64,000 bases of DNA from Marixanthomonas sp963974425 (GTDB lineage Bacteria > Bacteroidota > Bacteroidia > Flavobacteriales > Flavobacteriaceae). Numbering within the stretch: position 1 is the stretch's first letter; each line of letters starts with the position of its first letter. A program made the translations under genes and the position numbers. Of this stretch, positions 42,974-50,732 are shown piece after piece. Location: NCBI RefSeq assembly GCF_963974425.1, contig NZ_CAXBCK010000012.1, forward strand, positions 1-64,000, written 5' to 3'. The notes below the pieces were generated by a model, which saw nothing but the letters and a program-made list of their open reading frames with translations, was not told where the DNA came from and made no database searches.

Positions 42974-43088
42974 GCTCGCCACCCCGAATTTGGCGCATAA
43001 AAAAAGGTGAACACTTGTTCACCTTTTTTTGCCCCAAATCTACCATGAACTTAACCTACTTATGCTATGGTATGATTCAAATATATAT
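42974..43088. repeat. 115-bp direct repeat, copy 1
   Basis: It starts GCTCGCCACCCCGAATTTGG and ends ATTCAAATATATAT. It is nearly identical to copy 2 (43846-43961), 872 bp away in the same orientation. Differences I see: the two loop bases of the central hairpin (CT against AG), one inserted T and two A/G changes. The central hairpin (42999-43030) has a perfect 15-bp stem. Confidence 0.9.
42999..43071 (-). ncRNA. candidate small RNA, copy 1
   Basis: Read on the minus strand, TATATTTG (43078-43085) is a -7 box, giving a start near 43071. The transcript would hold a hairpin (TACCATA with its partner TATGGTA, one G-U here) and end in the perfect terminator with seven T (43005-42999), about 73 nt. 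No TTG -33 box is found at the right spacing, so this copy may be weak or silent. Confidence 0.4.
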
Positions 43089-43280
43089 TATAAAGTATTT
43101 AATTGTTTGTTTTTTAGACCAATAGCTTTAATTTTCGATAAAGAGATGTTTTTGCTAGGTGTTTTCCTTCAGAGAAGGTGAAACATGTGAATGATTTATT
43201 AAAAATTTATATATTTTGATATTTATCTGATAAACAGGTTTTAAAAGTTATATTAATGTTACGCTAATGTAAATTTAACG

Positions 43281-43308
43281 TTAAGTAATTAAATTTTTCA
43301 TATATTTG
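43281..43308 (+). promoter_or_regulatory. probable promoter of the 93-residue protein gene
   Basis: TTA (43281-43283, one base off TTG), a 17-bp spacer and TATATTTG (43301-43308). Start expected near 43315, with a leader of about 17 bases. Confidence 0.5.
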
Positions 43309-43331
43309 GGGTTGATAAAAATGAATGAGTT

Positions 43332-43613
43332 ATGAGCAATGATGAAAATAAATATTATATACTGAAGGTAAAGTATTCAGTTCAAGAAATATCTGGAAAG
43401 AAAAAAAATGGTAAAAAATCTATCCATAAAAGAAAGAAACGGTATTTGGTTAAGAACCTTGACACGTTAGATAGTAAATTTCAGGATATTGAACACGCAT
43501 TGACCGAAGTGGATACTTCTACTTCTAAAAATATCTTTACTGTTTTTAAAGATTATATAGTTCGGTTTGGTTCTAACTGCAATTCTACATACCATAGAAT
43601 GTTGCGAACTTAA
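43332..43613 (+). CDS. 93-residue basic protein of unknown function
   Basis: I do not recognise a family. The protein is Lys-rich and basic, with a dense cluster at about 19-38 (SGKKKNGKKSIHKRKKRYLV), then an acidic helix-like stretch (LDTLDSKFQDIEHALTEVDT) and a C-terminal part with one Cys (GSNCNSTYHRM). There is no signal or membrane segment; nucleic-acid or ribosome binding is possible. It has its own promoter-like signal and terminator. A 4-codon frame (ATG at 43321, TGA at 43333) overlaps its start as ATGA and could couple translation. It lies between two copies of the 115-bp repeat. Confidence 0.65.
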   Translation: MSNDENKYYILKVKYSVQEISGKKKNGKKSIHKRKKRYLVKNLDTLDSKFQDIEHALTEVDTSTSKNIFTVFKDYIVRFGSNCNSTYHRMLRT

Positions 43614-43634
43614 ACCTTCTAATAATTTACTTAG

Positions 43635-43670
43635 AAAAAGCAAGCTGTGTATATATCGCTTGCTTTTTTT
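43635..43670 (+). terminator. intrinsic terminator after the 93-residue gene
   Basis: AAAAAGCAAGC (43635-43645) pairs with GCTTGCTTTTT (43658-43668) around a 12-base loop, and T continues to 43670. Confidence 0.88.
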
Positions 43671-43845
43671 GTTTTATATAAACTCTGTTTGTTGAAGAAG
43701 CTTAGTAGATGGCTGCTTAACCATACGATGAAAATAATTTGTTATAATTATTTAAATCAGGCTTGAAAAAAGCAAATATGTGTTTAAATGAAATTGTAAG
43801 TGGCTCGCTTTATTTTCTGTTAGTGTCATTTAAGTATAGACTACA

Positions 43846-43961
43846 GCTCGCCACCCCGAATTTGGCGCATAAAAAAAGGTGAACAAGTGTTCACCTTTTT
43901 TTGCCCCAAATCTTACCATAAACTTAACCTACTTATGCTATGGTATAATTCAAATATATAT
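43846..43961. repeat. 115-bp direct repeat, copy 2
   Basis: GCTCGCCACCCCGAATTTGG to ATTCAAATATATAT, one base longer than copy 1. The central palindrome GGTGAACAAGTGTTCACC is the exact reverse complement of copy 1's GGTGAACACTTGTTCACC. The outer arms (ATTTGG and CCAAAT) extend the hairpin imperfectly. Confidence 0.9.
43871..43944 (-). ncRNA. candidate small RNA, copy 2
   Basis: On the minus strand a consensus promoter (43951-43980) would start RNA near 43944. The RNA of about 74 nt would contain a 7-bp hairpin (TACCATA/TATGGTA) enclosing GGTTAAGTT, a single-stranded GATTTGGGGC segment, then a 15-bp terminator stem ending in seven T at 43871. It does not depend on a neighbouring gene. I cannot match it to a known RNA family from memory. 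Confidence 0.5.
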
Positions 43962-43980
43962 CAAATTTTCAGTTCTACAA
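43951..43980 (-). promoter_or_regulatory. promoter of candidate small RNA copy 2
   Basis: TTG (43978-43980 on the minus strand), a 19-bp spacer and TATATTTG (43951-43958): a full consensus match in a region with no downstream protein gene on that strand for over 1.7 kb (sodA and the 93-residue gene both run on the plus strand). Confidence 0.65.
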
Positions 43981-44065
43981 TAAGGTTTTTCCTACTTTTG
44001 GACGAACTGTTTTATAAACTCGATTAAGTGTTTAATAATAACTATTTACACTGTTTTTTAACAGG

Positions 44066-45964
44066 TTAGTATGCTCTTTCTGGGTTTCCTTCGTAAAAAT
44101 GAACATAAGCTTTGTTAACCACTCGCTTTCCACCATTTGTTGGGTAATTACCTGTAAAGTACCAATCACCTAAATTCTTAGGACAAGCTTTGTGCAGGTC
44201 GTCTACCGATTGGAAAATCAATTTTACATCTGCGTTTATGTTTTCGTCGCTAATAATTTCAGCAATCTTATCAGAAACTTCTTGATCGCTGAAAGGAGCA
44301 TATAAATCTTTCACGTGATTTACCACATCTTTATCTTCTGTATCTAGCTGCGCTTTACATTTATGGTAGATTTCTTCAACAACATCATACGTTCCGCGTT
44401 CTTTATGAAGTGCTAACGCTGCTTGGAAAGCAACTAAACCTTCCAAACGTGCCATATCGATACCATAGCAATCTGGGTAGCGAATTTGTGGTGCAGATGA
44501 AACCACTACAATTTGTTTCGGGTTTAATCGATCCAGCATCTTTAGGATACTCTTTTTAAGTGTTGTCCCGCGCACAATACTATCATCAATAATAACTAGA
44601 TTATCCGTTGGTTTAACAACCCCGTAGGTGACGTCGTATACGTGGGCAACTAAGTCATCACGACTGCTATCTTCGGTAATAAAGGTTCGCAGTTTTACAT
44701 CTTTAATCGCAATTTTTTCGGTGCGAATTTTATGCTGTTGTATCTGCTGAAGCCTTTCAGTGGTTAAATTCCCTTCTTCCTCTAAAATGGCTTCGTTTTT
44801 CTGTTTGTTCAGTTCATTTTGGGCAGCGTCTAACATTCCGTAGAACGAAGTTTCAGCTGTGTTCGGAATAAAAGAAAACACGGTATTTTCGGTATCGTGG
44901 TTTATTTCTTTTAAAACTTTTGGCATCACCAAACGGCCTAACTCTTTTCGTTCTTCATAAATTTCAGCATCACTTCCGCGGGAAAAATAAATTCGCTCAA
45001 ACGAACAAGATTTACGCTCTAATGGTTCTAGTATCTTTTTTTCTGAAAAACTACCGTCTTTTTTCAAGATAATAGCGTGTCCAGGTTCTACTTCTTTAAT
45101 GTCTTCAAACGACACATTAAATACAGTCTGAATTGCTGGTCTTTCTGAAGCAACAACTATCACTTCATCGTCTTTGTAGTAATAGGCTGGACGTATTCCT
45201 GCAGGATCGCGTAATACAAATCCGTCACCGTGCCCCAACATTCCGGCCATAGCATAGCCTCCGTCCCAATCTCTAGCAGACTTCTTAAGTATTTTTTCAA
45301 TTTTAAGGTTTTCAGCAATAAAAGGAGAAGCTTCCATTTTATTCAATCCTGCCTTTTTCGATTTTTTATAAAGTTTGCGAACGCCTTCATCTAGAAAATG
45401 ACCAATTTTTTCCATCACAGTGATGGTGTCGGCTTTTTCTTTAGGGTGCATCCCAAGTTTGATCAAATTATTGAACTGCTCGGTAGTATTCGTCATATTA
45501 AAGTTACCGGCAATAATCAAATTACGGTGCATCCAATTATTTTGCCGAAGAAAGGGGTGTACGTTTTCTACACTGTTAATGCCAAAAGTTCCGTAGCGAA
45601 CGTGCCCTAAAAGCAATTCGCCAATGTAAGGGATGTTTTTCTTTTGAGCGGCGACATCGTTTTTGTATTCTGGGTGTCTTTCAAACTCCTCATTAATACG
45701 ACCGTTAATCTGAGCAAAAATATCCTGGATGGGTTGCGATTTGTTAGAACGTACTCTGCTTATGTAACGTTCTCCAGGGTCTACATCAAGTTTAATACTG
45801 GCAAAACCGGCACCGTCTTGACCACGGTTGTGCTGTTTTTCCATCATTAAGTACATTTTGTTTACTCCGTAAAATGCAGTTCCATATTTCTCTTTATAAT
45901 ATTCAAGCGGTTTCAGCAATCGTACCATTGCTATTCCACATTCGTGCTTTAACGCGTCGCTCAT
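44066..45964 (-). CDS. purF: amidophosphoribosyltransferase-like class II amidotransferase
   Basis: PurF makes phosphoribosylamine from PRPP and glutamine, the first committed step of purine synthesis. The 632-residue protein is longer than the usual 470-510. The N-terminal Ntn glutaminase starts after an 8-residue leader: MSDALKHE then CGIAMVR, where Cys9 would be the nucleophile after processing. The PRPP site is VIIDDSIVRGTTLKKSI. The extra length lies largely in a charged helical insertion at about 380-425 (QNELNKQKNEAILEEEGNLT and on) and a C-terminal extension. It is downstream of a PfkB kinase gene and terminator. The function as true PurF is inferred from motifs. Confidence 0.9.
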   Translation of the reverse strand: MSDALKHECGIAMVRLLKPLEYYKEKYGTAFYGVNKMYLMMEKQHNRGQDGAGFASIKLDVDPGERYISRVRSNKSQPIQDIFAQINGRINEEFERHPEYKNDVAAQKKNIPYIGELLLGHVRYGTFGINSVENVHPFLRQNNWMHRNLIIAGNFNMTNTTEQFNNLIKLGMHPKEKADTITVMEKIGHFLDEGVRKLYKKSKKAGLNKMEASPFIAENLKIEKILKKSARDWDGGYAMAGMLGHGDGFVLRDPAGIRPAYYYKDDEVIVVASERPAIQTVFNVSFEDIKEVEPGHAIILKKDGSFSEKKILEPLERKSCSFERIYFSRGSDAEIYEERKELGRLVMPKVLKEINHDTENTVFSFIPNTAETSFYGMLDAAQNELNKQKNEAILEEEGNLTTERLQQIQQHKIRTEKIAIKDVKLRTFITEDSSRDDLVAHVYDVTYGVVKPTDNLVIIDDSIVRGTTLKKSILKMLDRLNPKQIVVVSSAPQIRYPDCYGIDMARLEGLVAFQAALALHKERGTYDVVEEIYHKCKAQLDTEDKDVVNHVKDLYAPFSDQEVSDKIAEIISDENINADVKLIFQSVDDLHKACPKNLGDWYFTGNYPTNGGKRVVNKAYVHFYEGNPERAY

Positions 45965-45985
45965 TTTTCTGAAAAATTAGTTCAA

Positions 45986-46014
45986 TTAAAAACGCCCCGA
46001 AAATTCAGGGCGCG
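45986..46014 (-). terminator. intrinsic terminator after the PfkB kinase gene
   Basis: On the minus strand GCGCCC and GGGGCG close a hairpin (with AATTTTC in the loop), followed by TTTTTAATT. Confidence 0.85.
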
Positions 46015-46017
46015 ATG

Positions 46018-46941
46018 TTATGTTAATTCTATATCAAATTGTGTTAGGCTTTGAAATTGTTTCAAGCGCTGATGTACTTCTTTTTTTGTGAGACCCTCCA
46101 ATCGTTCTGTTCCAAATTTTTCTACACAAAACGAAGCTAAAGCCGAACCATAAATTATGGCATTCTTCATATTTTCAAAGCTATAATCTGCGGTTTTTGC
46201 CAAATAACCCGTAAATCCTCCTGCAAATGTATCGCCCGCTCCAGTAGGATCAAAAACTTCTTCTAACGGTAATGCAGGTGCAAAGAAGACATCGTCATTA
46301 TGAAATAACAAGGCTCCGTGTTCTCCTTTTTTTATAACCACATATTTAGGTCCCATTTCTCTTATTTTTTGAGCTGCTACCACCAATGAATATTCACCGG
46401 TTAATTGCCTAGCTTCTTCATCGTTAATCGTAATAACATCTACTTTAGCAATAACTTCTTTTAATTCGGCTAAGGCGTTATCCATCCAAAAATTCATCGT
46501 GTCCAGCACAATCAATTTTGGCGAATCCATTTGCTCAATCACACTTAATTGGACGAGCGGATGTAAATTTCCTAACATCACCACTTCAGCACCTGTATAG
46601 TTTTCTGGTACTTTAGGTTGAAAATTCTCCAATACATTTAACTCAGTCGCTAAAGTATCGCGAGAATTCATATCGTTACGGTATTTCCCGCTCCAAAAGA
46701 ATGTTTTTCCTTCTTTAATAACTTCAAGTCCTGAAACATCTAAATTATTGTTTTTCAGCATCGCGATATATTCCTCTGGGAAATCACCTCCAACGACTGA
46801 AACAATAGCGCCATCGGCATTAAATTGGCTAGCTGCCAGCCCTATATATGTAGCGGCGCCACCTAATATTTTATCGGTTTTGCCAAAAGGCGTTTCAATA
46901 GCGTCGAAAGCAACGGTACCAACTATAACGAGTTTGCTCAT
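46018..46941 (-). CDS. PfkB family sugar/nucleoside kinase
   Basis: A 307-residue ribokinase-type kinase. The N-terminal glycine motif is GGAATYIGLAASQF and the C-terminal ATP/anion-hole motif FDPTGAGDTFAGGFTGYLA contains the catalytic Asp in GAGD. The substrate is unclear; adenosine, ribose and other sugars are all used by the family, and proximity to purF and purN makes a nucleoside possible. A TAAATTTG -7 box lies at 46965-46972. Confidence 0.88.
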   Translation of the reverse strand: MSKLVIVGTVAFDAIETPFGKTDKILGGAATYIGLAASQFNADGAIVSVVGGDFPEEYIAMLKNNNLDVSGLEVIKEGKTFFWSGKYRNDMNSRDTLATELNVLENFQPKVPENYTGAEVVMLGNLHPLVQLSVIEQMDSPKLIVLDTMNFWMDNALAELKEVIAKVDVITINDEEARQLTGEYSLVVAAQKIREMGPKYVVIKKGEHGALLFHNDDVFFAPALPLEEVFDPTGAGDTFAGGFTGYLAKTADYSFENMKNAIIYGSALASFCVEKFGTERLEGLTKKEVHQRLKQFQSLTQFDIELT

Positions 46942-46964
46942 AAAAGGGTTTTAAATTGAGGGTG

Positions 46965-46972
46965 CAAATTTA
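46965..46972 (-). promoter_or_regulatory. -7 box upstream of the PfkB kinase gene
   Basis: TAAATTTG on the minus strand matches TAnnTTTG, 24 bases before the ATG. No TTG -33 at correct spacing. Confidence 0.4.
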
Positions 46973-47035
46973 ACGAAATAATTTAGAAAATATATGTTTT
47001 TAACGAAGACTAAACAAAGTGTAAGGTGTTGATTA

Positions 47036-47674
47036 TTACTTTCTTCCAAAATCTGCTGGAATTTCGCCCCACGCTTTGGTTTCCCATTTAACCACTTTGG
47101 TGGAATAAGTGTTTGTTTTAAGCCAAGTTTCGGCTCGGGCAATTAATTCAAATAACGATTTATTTTTTGAAGACTTCTTTAATTTAGTGTTGCACTTTTT
47201 TCGTTTTATCCACCCCATTGCAATCCTACTATCCGTATATAAAATACGATCGCTACTAATTTTCTTTAAATAAGCAAGCCCATGAACCAAAGCTAAAAAT
47301 TCACCTACATTATTAGTTCCTTGCTGAAAAGGGCCTTGATGAAACAACTGTTTATGCGTTTGGGTGTCTACGCCTCGGTATTCCATTTTCCCTGGGTTAC
47401 CACTAGAAGCCGCATCAACTGCGATGGAATATAAATTGGGTTGCCCTATTTTAGCTAATTGTTCTTTAGTAAGTGTTTTTTTCTTTTTGGTGTTTTTTCC
47501 TTTATAGTCTGCGTATTCTTTATTGTACGCTATTTTAGCTTCTTTTAAACTTTCAAAACTTTTGTATTGTGCGCCGGTGACTCCTGTAATGGCTTTTTTA
47601 CATTCCTTCCAACTATGGAAAATACCTGTTGGGTTTCCGAACCAGACGACATAATATTTTTTGGTCTTTGCCAT
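47036..47674 (-). CDS. rnhA: ribonuclease HI with N-terminal viroplasmin-type domain
   Basis: RNase HI cuts the RNA strand of RNA-DNA hybrids. The 212-residue protein has the Caulimovirus-viroplasmin hybrid-binding domain at 1-50 (YYVVWFGNPTGIFHSW, then KSFESLKEAKIAY), a Lys-rich linker, then the RNase H fold from about residue 75 with catalytic Asp in IAVDAASSGNPGKMEYRG, Glu in NNVGEFLALVHGL, Asp in LYTDSRIAM and a late Asp in IPADFGRK. This eukaryote-like arrangement is common in Bacteroidetes. Its ATG shares one base with the purN stop (TAATG), so the two are coupled. Confidence 0.93.
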   Translation of the reverse strand: MAKTKKYYVVWFGNPTGIFHSWKECKKAITGVTGAQYKSFESLKEAKIAYNKEYADYKGKNTKKKKTLTKEQLAKIGQPNLYSIAVDAASSGNPGKMEYRGVDTQTHKQLFHQGPFQQGTNNVGEFLALVHGLAYLKKISSDRILYTDSRIAMGWIKRKKCNTKLKKSSKNKSLFELIARAETWLKTNTYSTKVVKWETKAWGEIPADFGRK

Positions 47675-48255
47675 TAATCAGTTTTTTCAGCAATTAATAA
47701 TTTTTCAATTACTCTTGGAAAATGTTCATATTCTAATGCATGTACTTTTTCAGCAACCGTTTTTGGTGTTTCATTTACTGAAAGCGGTGTTTTTTCTTGA
47801 AATATAATTGCGCCTTCATCATAATTTGCGTTCACATAATGAATTGTAATACCAGTTTCAGGTTCTTTATTTGCAATAATTGCTTCGTGAACATAGTTTC
47901 CATACATTCCTTTTCCACCATATTTTGGAAGCAAGGCTGGATGAATATTTATTACTTTGTTTGGGTATTCCTCCAAAATTAATTCAGGAAACTTCCATAA
48001 GAAGCCTGCTAATACAATTAAGTCTGGTTTGGTTTTTTGAAGCGTTTTTAAAATGCCTCCTTCAGAAAATAAATTTTCCTTATTAAAGTATAGGGATTTG
48101 ATATTGTGTTTTTTAGCCTTTTCTAGCACCTTGGCATTTTTCTTGTTTGACAGTACAAGAACAACTTCACCAACATTAGATTGTTTAAAATATTTTATTA
48201 TATTTTCGGTATTGGTACCGCTACCAGAAGCGAATATGACAATGCGTTTTTTCAT
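47674..48255 (-). CDS. purN: phosphoribosylglycinamide formyltransferase
   Basis: PurN transfers a formyl group from 10-formyltetrahydrofolate to GAR, the third step of purine synthesis. I start it at the ATG at 48255 (MKKRIVIFASGSGTNTENII), giving 193 residues; the open frame extends 78 bases further but gives a poorly conserved hydrophobic addition. Motifs: the PRPP-like phosphate loop FASGSGTN, the catalytic Asn-His region VINIHPALLPKYGG, and TGITIHYVNANYDEGAIIFQ with the catalytic Asp. It shares a base with rnhA. Purine genes purN and purF are both in this cluster on the same strand. Confidence 0.95.
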   Translation of the reverse strand: MKKRIVIFASGSGTNTENIIKYFKQSNVGEVVLVLSNKKNAKVLEKAKKHNIKSLYFNKENLFSEGGILKTLQKTKPDLIVLAGFLWKFPELILEEYPNKVINIHPALLPKYGGKGMYGNYVHEAIIANKEPETGITIHYVNANYDEGAIIFQEKTPLSVNETPKTVAEKVHALEYEHFPRVIEKLLIAEKTD

Positions 48256-48393
48256 CAAAATAACAATGAGGTTTTCAAGAAGTAATATTAAATAAATAAC
48301 AAAAGTAAGGTAATAGGGTTTTACTTCTCCCAAAAATGTTTAAATTGGTATTCACATTTTAGGTTTAAAATGGTGTATTAAATTAAAAAATTT

Positions 48394-48401
48394 TATTTTT
48401 G
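48394..48401 (+). promoter_or_regulatory. -7 box upstream of acpP
   Basis: TATTTTTG matches TAnnTTTG, 30 bases before the acpP start. No TTG at the right distance. Confidence 0.45.
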
Positions 48402-48431
48402 CCACTTAATTAAATTAAAAAAACAAAGATT

Positions 48432-48665
48432 ATGTCAGACATTGCATCAAGAGTAAAAGCAATTATAGTAGACAAACTAGGAGTTGACGAAAACGAAGTT
48501 GTTAACGAAGCAAGCTTTACAAACGACTTAGGAGCTGATTCCTTAGATACAGTTGAACTTATTATGGAGTTCGAAAAAGAATTTGATATTCAAATTCCAG
48601 ATGATCAAGCTGAAAACATTGCTACAGTAGGTCAAGCAGTTTCATATATAGAAGAAGCTAAATAA
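48432..48665 (+). CDS. acpP: acyl carrier protein
   Basis: AcpP carries the growing acyl chain during fatty-acid synthesis on a 4'-phosphopantetheine arm. The 77-residue acidic protein has Ser37 in GADSLDTVEL, the site of attachment, and the helix II and III segments typical of the family. It is followed at 12 bases by fabF and then rnc, the standard acpP-fabF-rnc order. Strong expression is expected. Confidence 0.98.
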   Translation: MSDIASRVKAIIVDKLGVDENEVVNEASFTNDLGADSLDTVELIMEFEKEFDIQIPDDQAENIATVGQAVSYIEEAK

Positions 48666-48677
48666 ATTTAGTCCTTT

Positions 48678-49931
48678 ATGGAACTTAAGCGAGTTGTAGT
48701 TACAGGTCTTGGAGCACTTACGCCTATTGGTAATAACATTCCTGATTATTGGGAAGCATTAATCAATGGAAAGAGCGGGTGTGCCCCTATTACTTATTTT
48801 GATGCTGAAAAGTTCAAAACTAAATTCGCTTGCGAGCTGAAAGACTTTAAACCAGAAGATTTTTTTGATAGGAAAGAAGCCAGAAAACTGGATCGCTTTG
48901 CCCAATATGCTTTAGTATCTTCAGATGAAGCTATTAAAGACGCGGGAATAAACCTAGACGACGTTGATAAATTTCGTGTAGGAGTTATATGGGGTGCTGG
49001 TATTGGCGGACTTGAAACCTTTCAAAATGAGGTAATAAACTTTGCAGAAGGGGATGGAACACCACGTTTCAACCCCTTCTTTATCCCTAAAATGATAGCT
49101 GATATTGCCCCTGGTAATATTTCTATTAAACACGGCTTTATGGGGCCTAACTATACAACGGTCTCTGCGTGTGCTTCTTCTGCCAATGCAATGATTGATG
49201 CTTTAAACTACATTAGGTTAGGGCATTGCGATGTCATTGTAACTGGTGGTAGTGAAGCGGCAGTAACAAAAGCTGGTATGGGAGGTTTTAATGCTATGCA
49301 TGCCCTTTCTACCCGAAACGATAGTCCTGAAACCGCATCAAGACCTTTTGATGCTACCCGTGACGGATTTGTATTAGGGGAAGGAGCAGGAGCATTAATT
49401 CTTGAAGAATACGAACACGCAAAAAAACGCGGTGCTAAAATATATGCTGAAGTTGTTGGTGGCGGAATGTCTAGCGATGCCCACCATATGACAGCTCCAC
49501 ATCCAGATGGTATTGGTGTAGAGCGTGTAATGCTTAATTGTTTACGTGATGCAGGGATGAGCCCTAATCAAGTAGATACTATTAATACACATGGTACATC
49601 AACACCCTTAGGTGATGTTGCCGAATTAAAAGCAATTACCAGTGTTTTTGGTGAACATGCTAAAGACATTAATATTAATTCTACTAAATCCATGACTGGG
49701 CACTTATTAGGTGCTGCAGGAGCTATTGAGGCGATTGCCTCCATTTTAGCAATGGAAAATAGTGTGGTGCCACCTACCATTAATCATACTACAGTTGATG
49801 AAAATATAAATCCATCTCTTAACCTTACCCTTAATAAAGCTCAAGAACGTGAAATTAAAGTAGCAATGAGCAATACTTTTGGTTTTGGAGGGCACAATGC
49901 CTGTGTGCTGTTCAAAAAACTGGACGCATAA
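48678..49931 (+). CDS. fabF: beta-ketoacyl-ACP synthase II
   Basis: FabF elongates acyl-ACP by condensation with malonyl-ACP. The 417-residue protein has the catalytic Cys in TVSACASSANAMIDAL, His in NTHGTSTPLGD and His in SMTGHLLGAAGA, the Cys-His-His triad. It begins MELKRVVVTGLGALTPIG. Length is normal. It is 12 bases after acpP and 7 before rnc. Confidence 0.97.
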   Translation: MELKRVVVTGLGALTPIGNNIPDYWEALINGKSGCAPITYFDAEKFKTKFACELKDFKPEDFFDRKEARKLDRFAQYALVSSDEAIKDAGINLDDVDKFRVGVIWGAGIGGLETFQNEVINFAEGDGTPRFNPFFIPKMIADIAPGNISIKHGFMGPNYTTVSACASSANAMIDALNYIRLGHCDVIVTGGSEAAVTKAGMGGFNAMHALSTRNDSPETASRPFDATRDGFVLGEGAGALILEEYEHAKKRGAKIYAEVVGGGMSSDAHHMTAPHPDGIGVERVMLNCLRDAGMSPNQVDTINTHGTSTPLGDVAELKAITSVFGEHAKDININSTKSMTGHLLGAAGAIEAIASILAMENSVVPPTINHTTVDENINPSLNLTLNKAQEREIKVAMSNTFGFGGHNACVLFKKLDA

Positions 49932-49938
49932 ATACTAG

Positions 49939-50682
49939 ATGGCATCCATTAAAAACATATTTAATTCCCGAAATTCAACCGACGGGGATTTTTTTCATGC
50001 AATTAAAAAAATATTGGGTTTTAAGCCCAAGGATATCTCAATCTATAATGAAGCTTTTACCCATAGATCGCTTCACGAGAAGAATAATGACGGTCAACCC
50101 CAAAACTATGAGCGTTTAGAGTTTTTAGGAGATGCTATGTTGGGAGCGGTAATTGCTGCTCATCTTTTTGGCAAAGTACCTTCCGGCGATGAAGGATATC
50201 TTACTAAGATGCGATCCAAAGTAGTAAGCCGCGAACATTTAAATGAATTAGGACGGGACTTAAACCTTATCAAGTTTTTAAAATCCTCCGTTTCTTCTGA
50301 TCAATTTGGAGGAAACATTCACGGAAATATCTTTGAAGCTTTAGTCGGAGCCATTTATTTAGATCGTGGATATAACTATTGTGAAAAGTTTATTTATAAA
50401 CGGGTTATTAAACCTTATGTTGATATTGAACGCTTGGAAGGCAAGATAATAAGCTATAAAAGTTTATTTATTGAATGGTGCCAAAAAAGTAAACAACACT
50501 TCAAGTTTCATGTATATGAAGACACTGGCAAAGATGAGTTAAAGCACTTTGCTGTTAAGCTTCAACTAGAAAATGAAACCATTGCCAAGGCACGTGCTAC
50601 TTCAAAAAAGAAAGCTGAAGAACGAGCCGCTAAAAGAGCTTATTATAAGTTTCAGTCAAAAATTGACAAAGAATTAAACTAA
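49939..50682 (+). CDS. rnc: ribonuclease III
   Basis: RNase III cuts double-stranded RNA, including rRNA precursors. The 247-residue protein has the catalytic helix with ERLEFLGDAMLGAVIAAHLF (Glu and Asp metal ligands), the second acidic motif HGNIFEALVGAIYLDRG and a C-terminal dsRNA-binding domain (about 170-240) with ATSKKKAEERAAKRAYYKF. Length is typical. It is the last gene of acpP-fabF-rnc. Any structured small RNA here could be its substrate. Confidence 0.97.
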   Translation: MASIKNIFNSRNSTDGDFFHAIKKILGFKPKDISIYNEAFTHRSLHEKNNDGQPQNYERLEFLGDAMLGAVIAAHLFGKVPSGDEGYLTKMRSKVVSREHLNELGRDLNLIKFLKSSVSSDQFGGNIHGNIFEALVGAIYLDRGYNYCEKFIYKRVIKPYVDIERLEGKIISYKSLFIEWCQKSKQHFKFHVYEDTGKDELKHFAVKLQLENETIAKARATSKKKAEERAAKRAYYKFQSKIDKELN

Positions 50683-50732
50683 GCCTTTCGTTAATTACCT
50701 AAAGTATCCTTATTTTTATGCTAAAATCCGTT

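Larger units (their letters stand above)
42861..43331. other. intergenic stretch between sodA and the 93-residue gene
   Basis: This AT-rich gap holds a truncated repeat copy (42884-42908), the full repeat copy 1 (42974-43088), a small hairpin (GTTTTCCTTC...GAAGGTGAAAC, 43161-43184) and the promoter at 43281. A 68-codon frame at 42919-43125 runs through the repeat and does not look coding. Confidence 0.7.
43614..44065. other. intergenic stretch between the 93-residue gene and purF
   Basis: It holds the terminator at 43635-43670, about 175 bp (43671-43845) in which I see no gene or structure, repeat copy 2 (43846-43961), its promoter, and about 85 bp running to the purF stop. Confidence 0.7.

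Noticed and set aside
42919..43125. 68-codon open frame between sodA and the 93-residue gene
   Set aside because: It runs through repeat copy 1, including the terminator hairpin. Its composition looks like translated AT-rich palindromic DNA, with no start context or recognisable domain.
48256..48333. N-terminal extension of purN
   Set aside because: The frame stays open for 26 more codons, but the added residues are hydrophobic and lie before the conserved MKKRIVIFASGSG start.
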